DNA of 39,140 nucleotides from a virus. The stretch is from positions 1 through 39,140 of the IMG/VR virus record IMGVR_UViG_3300046010_002080, one strand, 5' to 3'. Positions 27,296-36,751 of this stretch are shown in pieces (within the stretch, counting starts at the first letter, position 1; each line of letters starts with the position of its first letter). Made by a program: the position numbers and the translations under genes. The notes below the pieces were generated by a model. That model did no database searches. It saw only the letters and a program-made list of their open reading frames with translations, and was not told the DNA's origin.

Positions 27296-28447
27296 TTACA
27301 TAATTCCAAAGTTGCGGAATACTGCCTGAGTATCATCAAGTACTGTCATCTTATAAGCGTCACTAGCAAGATATTCTTTACTTTTATACTCTTCTAACTT
27401 AAATTCTTTGTATGTCTTTACGTTTCCATCAGGCTTAAGGATGTCAGTCATATCGGCAACGTTGATATCATCTTCTGATATACCACGAATCTTTGCACGA
27501 GTAGTAATATATGGCTGTAACTTTGTACGAACAGTCTGTCCTGGTTTTAGGTCAAGACCTAACTTGCCCCACTGTGTCATAGCATTGTTGTTAATCTCTT
27601 CCAGTACATTCTGATAAGCATCTTCGTCACGTAGTGATAGACCTGCTTGCTTATAGATAGTTGTATCGCTGACTGGAATACCGTTGTCATAATATGCTGC
27701 CTTGATTTGACGGATACGCTTGCCGAGTAATCCGCTATCTAGTACATCAAGAGCCTTAGCATCGCCAGTAGCAGCGCCCTTAACAGCCCCAGAGATACGC
27801 TTATTTGCTACGCCAAGGATTACATCGTTAAGTTCTAGTGATGATATGCCACCTTTAGCAGCAGATTCTTTACCCTTGAGGATAGTTTGAAAGTCTTTTA
27901 GTTCAGCATCAGTTGGCTTCTCATTGAATAGAGATAGGAACTTATCAGTTAAGATAGCCTTAGATTCAGATGCATCAGTGTATCTAATCTTAGGTGCTAC
28001 TTCAGTATAGCCAGATGTCTGAAGGAAGGTTTGAACCTTCTTATCCTTCTTAGCCAGGTTGATAACATCTTGGATATTACCAAGACCTCTTTGCTCACCA
28101 ACTGCAACTAACTTAAGAAGAGCATTAAAGTCTTCAGCAGTAACAGTTCCATCACCTAGTGGATTAAAGTTCTTTGGATATAGATTCAAAGCCTTCAATT
28201 GCTTCTGTAAAGCAACGCGGTCCTTAGGTGGAAGGTTCTTTATGTATGATTCTTGGAAACCAGCAGGGTAGATAACAGTTGTAATCGGCTTGCCCGATGC
28301 ATCCTGACCTCTTGAAACACCAGAGATTACATCACTCTTCTTTGCTGCTGCAGCACCGCCTAATTTTGGAAACAGTAACTTGGCTGCTGCTGCTGCCTCG
28401 GCACTGACATTACCTGGGGTTGCTGTGTTTTTCTTTTCGTCAGCCAT
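27296..28447 (-). CDS. Putative internal virion protein, 383 aa
   Basis: Helical, Lys/Ala-rich protein with disordered start (MADEKKNTATPGNVSAEAAA). Repeated helical stretches such as KDFQTILKGKESAAKGG and DEDAYQNVLEEINNNAM. TAATG overlap with the 1825-aa gene upstream indicates coupled translation and probably a joint role in the virion. No known domain recognised. Confidence 0.5.
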   Translation of the reverse strand: MADEKKNTATPGNVSAEAAAAAKLLFPKLGGAAAAKKSDVISGVSRGQDASGKPITTVIYPAGFQESYIKNLPPKDRVALQKQLKALNLYPKNFNPLGDGTVTAEDFNALLKLVAVGEQRGLGNIQDVINLAKKDKKVQTFLQTSGYTEVAPKIRYTDASESKAILTDKFLSLFNEKPTDAELKDFQTILKGKESAAKGGISSLELNDVILGVANKRISGAVKGAATGDAKALDVLDSGLLGKRIRQIKAAYYDNGIPVSDTTIYKQAGLSLRDEDAYQNVLEEINNNAMTQWGKLGLDLKPGQTVRTKLQPYITTRAKIRGISEDDINVADMTDILKPDGNVKTYKEFKLEEYKSKEYLASDAYKMTVLDDTQAVFRNFGIM

Positions 28448-31400
28448 TAGTTACCTTCCAATTCATTAGCGAAGAATGCATAGAACATCTTCTGGAAATC
28501 AGGATTATCTCTGACAATCCATACTGCCTGTTCTGCTAGTAAGTCGCGTACTGTCTGCTCGTTAGCAGCACCAGTAAATTTCTTCTTGCCTAGGCTATCT
28601 AGTGCAGCCTGACGGATATACATATAGTCACGTAGTGCTACAACAGATGGAACATCTGCAAAGCGTTCATCTTGAATAAGAGTTTGTAGTTGAGCAACAA
28701 CTCGTCCACGCTTATTAGGGTCAAACTCAACTACTGGACCACCACCCATAGAATCCTTAAGATACTGGAGTGCTACTTTGTACTGGTCTTTATCAAGTTC
28801 TCCACCGTCAACCTTAGTCATCAGTGCATCACGGGCTGCGTAGTAGCGTTGTCCATTAACCTTCTCTAAGATTTCCTTAGGGGTTAACTTCTTCTTAGTG
28901 TTATTCACTAAGTTCCACTTGTACATTTCCTGTGACAATCCACCACCAGGCATTACATAACCCCATACATCTGTGTACTTAGATGCAACATCTGGGTTAT
29001 CTACTACGAATTGATATGAATCCCAGTTAGATGGACCATTGCCTGTGCTTGAACTAATGAGTGCAAATGCTTGTGATGGACCATATAGGTTAAGGAAGTC
29101 ATACCAAGCCTTATTCCAATCACCATCATTGTTATTTAGAATCTCTTGAAAGTCGTTATAGAGAGCCATATGTGTAGTGGCATCGCCATTCTCATCCTTT
29201 GCTAGACCCTTAGAGATAAGGGCAGCAGGAGATACAAGACCTACAACACCACGCATAATTGACTGCCAACGTGAGAACATATCGGTATCTTTGACCAATT
29301 TAGCCTGGTCATCTGCATCGTCAAGATTGTAGTTTCCACCACCTGCAAGGTATGACATAACTGGTTTGAAGTTAGAAGCATAGTTCTCTTCAATACCCAT
29401 AGTGCCACCTAGAACACGGTTCCAGTTAGCAGGAAGGATTGCTGATTGCAAACCTGAACTAAAGTCAACTCGACCAAATGGGAACAACCAGTTCTTTACA
29501 CCTTCAGGTAGGTTATCAACAAACCCTTGGTTAAATGTACCAATCAATGAGATAGGGATAGTCACACCTGGACCCACACCTGGAAGAATAGAACCTGCAC
29601 CAAGTGCAAAGTTAAATGACATAGGGTTAGCAGCAAATGCCATAGGTGCTCCACCTTGGCTTACACCAGGTGTTGCAATGTTAGCAAGTTTAGACATCAC
29701 TGTTCCAGCAAATGGCACCCAGAATAGACGCTGACCTGAATCAGGGTCATTAAAGAAGAAACCTTGCTTAGGGTCATAGATATCTCGTGCATCTGTTACC
29801 TGATAGATAGCAGATGACTCTGGCTTTTGTAACCATTCAAGTGTTTTAACACCCTTGTATAGTTGACCAGGGTTCTCAAGACCAATCTCTGACCACTTTC
29901 TAATGGTGTCTTCCCAAGCATTAGCAAATGGTGCAACGAGTCGCAACTGATGGAAGATAAGACGCTTCTCTTGTGCGTTGTAGAACAAACCCTTAACCTT
30001 ATTACGGGCATAAGTGTCTGCATACTCGTGTGCTTCTTTTAATGTCATTGAACCAGTACCGTCTGAAGCCTTGAATGCGCTCCATACTGGATGCTTTGAA
30101 CCAATGTTCTTACCTTGGAAGACTAGAGGCTTTAGTGAGTCTTGAGCAACACGTTCAAGTTGCTTTACAGCGTCAGCATCTAGGGCTTTAGCCACCATAT
30201 TGATAGCCTCCCAGTATGACTGGCGAAACTCTGGACCAAAGGTTGAGTTCTTTTCAAACTCTGTAGCCTTCTCAAAGAACATATCTACAAAACTGCGTTT
30301 TTCTTGTGCACCTTCGATGTAAGCCTGGTTACGTGTTGGGACATTCATCTCTACATTGTCCCAGTTTCCAGCCTTGCCAAATGTGTCGCGGAGAGTTTTA
30401 GCGAACTCTTCTTGCTTTGCTAATAGTGCCTTCTTGCCAGAACGCATTGCTTTAGCATTTTGAATAGAATTTGTAGCCTCATCGCCAGCACGTGGGATTC
30501 TGTATACAACTCCAGCAACTGTTGTCTTACCAGTTGCAATCATTTCTAGCAAAGACCTATTTCCACCTGCTGCTTCGTTAACGCGAGCAAGAATTGAAAT
30601 GTCTTTACCATCTTTGGCAGACTTTCCTGTGTACAAATATTGACGTAATCCGTCAGGTGAGCGTAAGAACGCTGCAACTTCATCAGATTGTGCTGATGCA
30701 AAGTTATCTAGTGACTTTCTACCAGCGCCAGTCAAGAAATAATCAACGACTGCATCCTCACGCTTTGCTCCATTAGCAATTGCCTCAGCAACTGTAGAAG
30801 GATTATATCCAGCCACGACACGTGATACCTCATCTGAGTTAAGGATACGTAATGAATTGGCTAAGCCATCAAAGAAACGCTTATGCCCGAATGGAACTTT
30901 ACCGACACCCTTGAACTGAAGGACCTTGATAGCACGGTCATCAAATGCGCCTGTGCGATTAGCGGTCATTAGGTCAACGTATGAGTTTTTCATATTCTGA
31001 CCAAGGGTTTCATCAAGAACGTCAGCGATATCATCTCCAGTAGAGAATGACTCATTGAATACTGTATGACGATATGTATCAAACTTATTAAGTGTGCGTC
31101 TTAAGGCACCACCCTCTTCACGTCCAAGCCACATAGCAACTGCCATACCTGGATTGTTGAAGAATGAAATATGACCAGTACCGAACACGCGAATCTGCTC
31201 TTCGGCAATGTTACGAATAATATAGGCAGGGCGTACCAACTGTAGGTTCTTCCAGAAATCAGTGATAGCAATATCTGCGTACTCTGTTGACTTGCCAAGA
31301 ATCTTTGACTTAGATAACTTAGAAGTTAAACTTAAAATTTCTTTAGTTGGTGGCAAATAGATAGTTGAGTTAAGAAGTTCAGAGCCAAGGTGTGGACCTT

Positions 31401-33924
31401 GTAAAGTTATCTGCTCACCTTTGAGTGTTAGGTACTTAAGTTCAGCACCAGCAGCGTGACGAGTTGCCCAATAATTGGACATCAGTTCATTGCTATCCTT
31501 GAATGCTGTTGTAGCCTTGCGAAATGCTGGCTGTAGGTACTCAGGAATCTTCGCTGCACTCTGTTGAAATACTGCTTCTAGCAATTTAACAGATGCAGCA
31601 TAGCCAGCAACTGATGCAGATGGAGCAGTAGCAATTTCATCAATAATATTATCTAAGACAGCCTTGTCTAGTTTGGCTGCAACACCAAAGTCCTCTGCTG
31701 CACGGAGCATTTCTTCTCTATCGTGGATGTTGATGATAGAGCCAGACTTAACTTTAGTCTTGTACTCACGTGATACAAAATCTTTAACCTTTGTAGAGCC
31801 AGAAAGTGCTGCTTCAAATAGTGCAGCAGTTCTTTTATGCTCATTAATGCGTGATTCAACACGTGCTCCAACACCAACAAGGTACTTTCCTAGTGGTGCT
31901 GCAAATTGTGTACGGTCAGAAATGCGAGCACCTGTGCGCTCAAGTATTCCTGGGCGCAATGCGCCTTCCATAACATCGCCCTTTTTAATATAAGGAGCAA
32001 GGATGTCAACAACTTCTTCTTTGCTAGTTGCCTTAGCAAGGGCTTGAGCAGTATCTGAATCAATACGTCCGTTTGATTTACGCCAGATTGCTTTCCAGTC
32101 AGTCATATCGACTAGACGGTCAACTGCAATAGTTCCATATCCGCCTGTGAGGAATTCAGCAATTGCCTTGTAGTCAAGTCCGCTGCGCTCAAATGAGTTA
32201 GCAACTCCTGTGCGCTCACGTACTGCGCTCTCCCAAGCATTTAACTTTTCGTCAAGAGTTGATGTGGCATCATCAAGTACGCGAGATAGGTTTTTCTGTG
32301 CTGCAGTTTTCTTAGCAGCATCGCGGGAAGCAATTTCACGAGCACGAGCAGTAATCTTTGCATTACGTGAACGCTCTGCTACCTGCTTGACTGAGTAAGC
32401 CTTGGCATCTTTAGCCTCTGCAAGGCGACGTTTAGCAGCAGCAACTGATTGCTTAGCAGCATCAAGAATGTCATCTGTAGGAATTTCATTTTTAGTAAGT
32501 GCTTGGGCTTCAGCAAGTCGTGTCTTAAGTGTGTCAATTGTATTAGCCAACTGAGCAAGTTCTTCATCAGTTGTCATAGCAATACGACCAGCGGCTAGGG
32601 CTTCTGCCTTGTCAGCCTGTAGTTGGTCAAGAATCTTTGTCTGCTTTGCAATCGCATTTTCTGTACGAGCAATAGTAACAGGAGCCTTAGCAGTAGCAGT
32701 AAGTTCTTTAAGTGCAGCAGTAGCATCAGCAATTTCTTGTTGTGACTTTGCTTCGATAGCAGCAATTTCATCTAGTCGACCTTGTGCAGCACGGACAGAT
32801 GTGTTTGCTTTGATTGCTTCTTCTGCTTTTCCAGACCACGCAGCACGAGCATCTACCGCCTGTTGCTTATAGTCATCAAGTTTAGAATTCTTAATTGCAT
32901 CTGCTTGCTTTACTGCAGCCTTGCGAGCAACATTTTCTTTTGTCAAAGCCTCTTCAAGAACTGCTGCTTCTTGCTCATACTTTGCAGCAACACCCATAGC
33001 ACCAGCCACACGCTCTTGCTGTGCAAGTTTGCGTAGTTGTTTTACTCTTTGTGCCTTAGCGATACCTGGGTCAGTTAAGAATGAACCTGCAATATCTGAA
33101 GCAAGGTAAATTACTGCGCCCCATTTTGTTTCTGGGCTTCCAACTGGAGACACAGCAAAGACTGCATCACCAAAAAATGAACGTGGCTGATAGCCAATTA
33201 CTTTACCTTTTGAATTACGGACAGCAACCTTAGCAACATCGAGTGATGCCTGACGAACAGCGTGTCCAACGCCTGTTTCTTCAGATACAAAGAATCCTTT
33301 ACCAGTCTCAATATTGATAAGTGGGTTTTGCTTTGCTTTAATCTTCTCAACGCTGTCATTAAATATTTTACCAACAACAACTTGGTTAGTAATATTTGTA
33401 GCAACCTTTGCTTTTTCTTCACCACTCATAAATGGGTTCATATTCAACCCAGTAGCAACACCGCTAATTACTCCTCGGTCCTGGACTTCATTAACAACGT
33501 TTCTATATGTTGCATTGATAGTCTGAAATGGTGTTGCAATTATTGTAAATGTACCCTTGACGGCACCCTTGACTCCACGCCAAAAAATACCACGCTTAGT
33601 TGCATCAAATTCTTCTTGCTTGCGCTTTTGAGCGACAACCTTTTGGTCAGCCATACGTGCTTCACGAGTATCTGCATCAATCTGAGCAATGCTTTTTGCA
33701 ACGCCACTTTGTGCGTCGACGTTAAGATTAGACAATGAAGCAAGAACGCCAGGAGACATAAGGTTTCCTTGTGCATTCTTGATAATCGCTGCAGCCTGGG
33801 CTGGATTAACGGCAGAAGCCTGAGCAAAAGCAGCCTGTGCTTTGTAATCTTCTTCAGTCAATACTTCGCTTACGCGGTTACTGAACTCTAGTCTGCCATT
33901 ATTAAAAGTGTACTTTCCCGCCAC
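28447..33924 (-). CDS. Giant virion (internal/ejection) protein, 1825 aa
   Basis: One gene takes 14% of the genome. Residues about 1-120 are helical; about 290-560 form a long Ala/Lys/Glu-rich coiled coil (for example LDEIAAIEAKSQQEIADATA); the middle is mixed; the C-terminal part is Trp/Tyr-rich (LVAPFANAWEDTIRKWSEIG, DGDWNKAWYDFLNLYG) and has Gly/Pro-rich stretches that could pass a membrane (VPFAGTVMSKLANIATPG). No lytic or polymerase motif found. Its size and place near portal and capsid genes fit a DNA-ejection protein (compare T7 gp16 in role, not in sequence). Confidence 0.6.
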   Translation of the reverse strand: MAGKYTFNNGRLEFSNRVSEVLTEEDYKAQAAFAQASAVNPAQAAAIIKNAQGNLMSPGVLASLSNLNVDAQSGVAKSIAQIDADTREARMADQKVVAQKRKQEEFDATKRGIFWRGVKGAVKGTFTIIATPFQTINATYRNVVNEVQDRGVISGVATGLNMNPFMSGEEKAKVATNITNQVVVGKIFNDSVEKIKAKQNPLINIETGKGFFVSEETGVGHAVRQASLDVAKVAVRNSKGKVIGYQPRSFFGDAVFAVSPVGSPETKWGAVIYLASDIAGSFLTDPGIAKAQRVKQLRKLAQQERVAGAMGVAAKYEQEAAVLEEALTKENVARKAAVKQADAIKNSKLDDYKQQAVDARAAWSGKAEEAIKANTSVRAAQGRLDEIAAIEAKSQQEIADATAALKELTATAKAPVTIARTENAIAKQTKILDQLQADKAEALAAGRIAMTTDEELAQLANTIDTLKTRLAEAQALTKNEIPTDDILDAAKQSVAAAKRRLAEAKDAKAYSVKQVAERSRNAKITARAREIASRDAAKKTAAQKNLSRVLDDATSTLDEKLNAWESAVRERTGVANSFERSGLDYKAIAEFLTGGYGTIAVDRLVDMTDWKAIWRKSNGRIDSDTAQALAKATSKEEVVDILAPYIKKGDVMEGALRPGILERTGARISDRTQFAAPLGKYLVGVGARVESRINEHKRTAALFEAALSGSTKVKDFVSREYKTKVKSGSIINIHDREEMLRAAEDFGVAAKLDKAVLDNIIDEIATAPSASVAGYAASVKLLEAVFQQSAAKIPEYLQPAFRKATTAFKDSNELMSNYWATRHAAGAELKYLTLKGEQITLQGPHLGSELLNSTIYLPPTKEILSLTSKLSKSKILGKSTEYADIAITDFWKNLQLVRPAYIIRNIAEEQIRVFGTGHISFFNNPGMAVAMWLGREEGGALRRTLNKFDTYRHTVFNESFSTGDDIADVLDETLGQNMKNSYVDLMTANRTGAFDDRAIKVLQFKGVGKVPFGHKRFFDGLANSLRILNSDEVSRVVAGYNPSTVAEAIANGAKREDAVVDYFLTGAGRKSLDNFASAQSDEVAAFLRSPDGLRQYLYTGKSAKDGKDISILARVNEAAGGNRSLLEMIATGKTTVAGVVYRIPRAGDEATNSIQNAKAMRSGKKALLAKQEEFAKTLRDTFGKAGNWDNVEMNVPTRNQAYIEGAQEKRSFVDMFFEKATEFEKNSTFGPEFRQSYWEAINMVAKALDADAVKQLERVAQDSLKPLVFQGKNIGSKHPVWSAFKASDGTGSMTLKEAHEYADTYARNKVKGLFYNAQEKRLIFHQLRLVAPFANAWEDTIRKWSEIGLENPGQLYKGVKTLEWLQKPESSAIYQVTDARDIYDPKQGFFFNDPDSGQRLFWVPFAGTVMSKLANIATPGVSQGGAPMAFAANPMSFNFALGAGSILPGVGPGVTIPISLIGTFNQGFVDNLPEGVKNWLFPFGRVDFSSGLQSAILPANWNRVLGGTMGIEENYASNFKPVMSYLAGGGNYNLDDADDQAKLVKDTDMFSRWQSIMRGVVGLVSPAALISKGLAKDENGDATTHMALYNDFQEILNNNDGDWNKAWYDFLNLYGPSQAFALISSSTGNGPSNWDSYQFVVDNPDVASKYTDVWGYVMPGGGLSQEMYKWNLVNNTKKKLTPKEILEKVNGQRYYAARDALMTKVDGGELDKDQYKVALQYLKDSMGGGPVVEFDPNKRGRVVAQLQTLIQDERFADVPSVVALRDYMYIRQAALDSLGKKKFTGAANEQTVRDLLAEQAVWIVRDNPDFQKMFYAFFANELEGN

Positions 33925-34373
33925 TAGGCACCTGCTTGCTGTCGGGCATCAATAGTTTCTACTATGTAGCGCAAGTCTTCATTGCGCGGGTTCTGTGCGT
34001 ATAGGGCACGAATAACATCAACTGATGGGTCGCCCTCGTAAGGAATCTTAACTGGCAAAGGATTAACTTCGCGTCCCGCGTCGTCGCCAAATGGCATACC
34101 GTAAGTAATTGAGCGTTCAGGAGTTTCAGATGGGTCAGTGATTCTTTTTATCTCTGGCAAAGTAGGAAAGTTTTCAGCAGTATTTGTTTTCTTAACTGCA
34201 GCATTACCTGTAACGCGACTCTGATTAACTTCTTGATTCTGTCCATAAGGAAGACCTGTGTAATTAAGGTCAGCAACTCCGCTTTGACCTGCTCCACCTA
34301 CGCCTGAAACATTTGCAGGGTTGTACTGTGCGCCACCATTGGGACCACCACGATTTTCTGGTGCTGTTGTCAT
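33924..34373 (-). CDS. Hypothetical protein, 149 aa
   Basis: Gly/Asn/Pro-rich first half (ENRGGPNGGAQYNPANVSG), probably disordered, followed by a short ordered part ending in a helix (VDVIRALYAQNPRNEDLRYIVETIDA). Coupled to the giant gene by overlap. Possibly a minor virion or scaffold-linked protein; not recognised. Confidence 0.55.
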   Translation of the reverse strand: MTTAPENRGGPNGGAQYNPANVSGVGGAGQSGVADLNYTGLPYGQNQEVNQSRVTGNAAVKKTNTAENFPTLPEIKRITDPSETPERSITYGMPFGDDAGREVNPLPVKIPYEGDPSVDVIRALYAQNPRNEDLRYIVETIDARQQAGA

Positions 34374-34381
34374 TGCGCCTC

Positions 34382-34927
34382 CTACTTAGTTTCTTGTTCA
34401 AGAATATGAAATGGAGCAGATGTTCCATTGTTGTTGATTGCTGCAATTCTCATTGCATCTAATATTGATACTCCAGCGTGGAGCGCACCTAGTGCGTAAT
34501 CTCCGCCAGAGCCAACTGCATAAAATCCTGTATCGTTCATAGCAACTGCAAAATCGCTATCAATTTCAAATATGGTTCCATTGATTGCAATAAGTAGTTG
34601 TAGTTCAAACTTATTGTCATCATCACTTGAGCCTTTATTGAACTCAATACCAGCATCAACTAATGTTGTCTTAAGTGATGGTGCTACTTTGTTAATTACA
34701 AACTCATAAAGATTTTGTTTTGCTTTTGCTGTAACCGTTGGTGGGTTCCACCCGTGTAGAGCAACTTGTAAAGCGCGATAGTCACCAGCACCGCCGATAA
34801 TATAATTACCACGCTCTACTGCTTTAACCATCTCAGGGTGTGTATAAACTTTTCCACCCTCTGCTACACGTGAATCACTTGCTATGACGCAACCATCTGG
34901 GTTCTGTACGCCTACGATTGTTGTCAT
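34382..34927 (-). CDS. HslV/proteasome-like Ntn-hydrolase, 181 aa
   Basis: MTTIVGVQ gives an N-terminal Thr after Met removal (mature Thr1), aligned with HslV TTIVSV. Asp18 in IASDSRV corresponds to the conserved Asp17, and Lys35 to Lys33 with a one-residue shift; IIGGAGDYRA and the late GSGGDYALGALHAG match further family blocks (HslV AGFAG and GSGGNYA). All catalytic residues are present, so it should be an active threonine protease. No HslU or proteasomal ATPase gene is in the window. Located between portal and internal proteins, where many phages have the maturation protease. Confidence 0.8.
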   Translation of the reverse strand: MTTIVGVQNPDGCVIASDSRVAEGGKVYTHPEMVKAVERGNYIIGGAGDYRALQVALHGWNPPTVTAKAKQNLYEFVINKVAPSLKTTLVDAGIEFNKGSSDDDNKFELQLLIAINGTIFEIDSDFAVAMNDTGFYAVGSGGDYALGALHAGVSILDAMRIAAINNNGTSAPFHILEQETK

Positions 34928-34941
34928 TGTCCCCGCCTTGA

Positions 34942-36744
34942 TTATCTACGCGTAGTTGTGGTTGCTACTCTTGCCGAACCTTTACCACTTGATGTAAGTG
35001 ATGAGATTAATGTTTGAATATCTGGACGTTGCTGAGGTTGAATGTCTTCTCCTGTTGGCTGCTGTGCTGCCATTTCTGGGGAAGGAGCGCCTCCTGCTGG
35101 AGAAGCGGTGGGAGCAGGGGACGGTTGCTCAACCATAGGTGCTGCCCCAGCAGGAGGAACCTGTTGCTGCGGAGCGAATGTGGCTTCAATAGCGTCTTCG
35201 AGAGCAGTGCCCTTTTGACGAGCCTTGATAACCGCAGCAATTTTATTCACGAGTTCTGATGGGTCCCCACCTGATGCAGCCATCTGTGGAATCGCTTGAG
35301 TCATAGCAGTAAGTGAACCGAGAAGTGCTTGACGCATATCTTCGATTTCAATCTTTTCTAATTCTTGTGTCACATTGACTGTGAATGGAAGTTCTCTCAT
35401 AGCCATATCTCGGCTGATGAGTTTTCCTCCAAGTGCTTGAAGCATAAAGATAAGACCTTGCGCTGGATTAAGACCAGCAAGCATACCGTAACGAACGTCA
35501 GCAGAAAAGTCCTGCTTGATATCCTTACTTGGCTTGTATGTAATTTCATAAGGTGAACCTGAATCTACTCCACGAATTGTTTTTTCCTGAGGGAATAGAA
35601 CTTCATCTGTTTCAAAACAAATTTGAATAACATCACGAAGTGCTGCAGCAAAGATTGCTTGTGCAGACTTAACTTGTGTATCGAAGGCACCCATAAGCGC
35701 CTGTACACCTTGTCCCGTAACTACTGATGCACTGATGTTTCCTGTTCGTCCTTCAGGATAACGAGCACCAACACGAAGTTCAGAGTTGAGAAGTTGAGAT
35801 TCTGTAAATGCGCCTTGAGGAATGTTTAGTTCTACACGGCGTACACCTGCTGGATTGTTTGTACGGATAACCGCATCTCCACCAAGTTGCAACTCTTGTA
35901 CATCCGAAGGAAGTACGATAGGTGCCTGTACAGATTTCTCTGCTGCTTCCATTGCAAGCAATGCGAAGCGGTTGCGAAGCAATTGAATACCAAGGATGTC
36001 GTCAAATTGTCCACGTAGTTCGCCATCAATAGATGGTTTACGTGCAACAACAATCATCATCTTTCCAAGGGGATTTGATGCGTGAGACAGAATTAAATCT
36101 GCCTTGCTTGGAATGTAGATGACTGACTGGTCTTTGTCGTAATAGCGAATCATCTCAACCTGAGCAGTCAAATCCTGGTCGTAGCCTCGTCGTCCGAGTA
36201 ACTGGGATTCGTAATCAGGGAACTGAGATACGAGTTCGCCTAGCGTCATTGCATATCGCTTTGCAAATGCCACACAACGTCCATAGCGGTCAAACTCTGG
36301 GTAAGCACCCACTGGGTTTTCTATGCGGATTCGTGGCAGTTTTGCGTCTTCATCCAATTCAATTACGAACGGGAGGAAACCATATGTGATGTACCAGTCA
36401 GCACCTTGGTACATCTGTACAGCAAGGTCTGAGTGCTGGAAGTAGTTCGATGCGATACGTGTGCGCTTGTCAGCGAAAGAACGTGCACGGTCATTGACCG
36501 CGTTTGCTGCAGAGCAGTTAACTGCAGGAAGTGGAGCCATAACCTCAGAAAGGTCACGGGCTACAATGTCGATAAAGTTAGCAACTACGTTGGCAGATAC
36601 GCCCTCTGGGAAAAAGTCAGGATAGACATCAGCAATTTTTCCACGGCGGACTGCGAGTACGTCAAGGTTACGCTGGTCGCGTTCTCCGTTGAGGTGGCGT
36701 AGAGATTCAACTCTCGCAAACACCTGCTTCATTGATAATGCCAT
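34942..36744 (-). CDS. Portal protein, 600 aa
   Basis: Start ATG 36744 with AGGATAACA upstream, eight bases after the terminase stop; an upstream start at 36792 would overlap terminase. Portal-like order: helical N-terminus, FIDIVARDLSEVMAPLP, DWYITYGFLPFVIELDED, ENPVGAYPEFDRYGRCVAF, and a Pro/Gln/Ala-rich C-terminal tail (QQQVPPAGAAPMVEQP). It forms the dodecameric ring for DNA entry and the connector. Context next to terminase is decisive. Confidence 0.8.
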   Translation of the reverse strand: MALSMKQVFARVESLRHLNGERDQRNLDVLAVRRGKIADVYPDFFPEGVSANVVANFIDIVARDLSEVMAPLPAVNCSAANAVNDRARSFADKRTRIASNYFQHSDLAVQMYQGADWYITYGFLPFVIELDEDAKLPRIRIENPVGAYPEFDRYGRCVAFAKRYAMTLGELVSQFPDYESQLLGRRGYDQDLTAQVEMIRYYDKDQSVIYIPSKADLILSHASNPLGKMMIVVARKPSIDGELRGQFDDILGIQLLRNRFALLAMEAAEKSVQAPIVLPSDVQELQLGGDAVIRTNNPAGVRRVELNIPQGAFTESQLLNSELRVGARYPEGRTGNISASVVTGQGVQALMGAFDTQVKSAQAIFAAALRDVIQICFETDEVLFPQEKTIRGVDSGSPYEITYKPSKDIKQDFSADVRYGMLAGLNPAQGLIFMLQALGGKLISRDMAMRELPFTVNVTQELEKIEIEDMRQALLGSLTAMTQAIPQMAASGGDPSELVNKIAAVIKARQKGTALEDAIEATFAPQQQVPPAGAAPMVEQPSPAPTASPAGGAPSPEMAAQQPTGEDIQPQQRPDIQTLISSLTSSGKGSARVATTTTRR

Positions 36745-36751
36745 TGTTATC

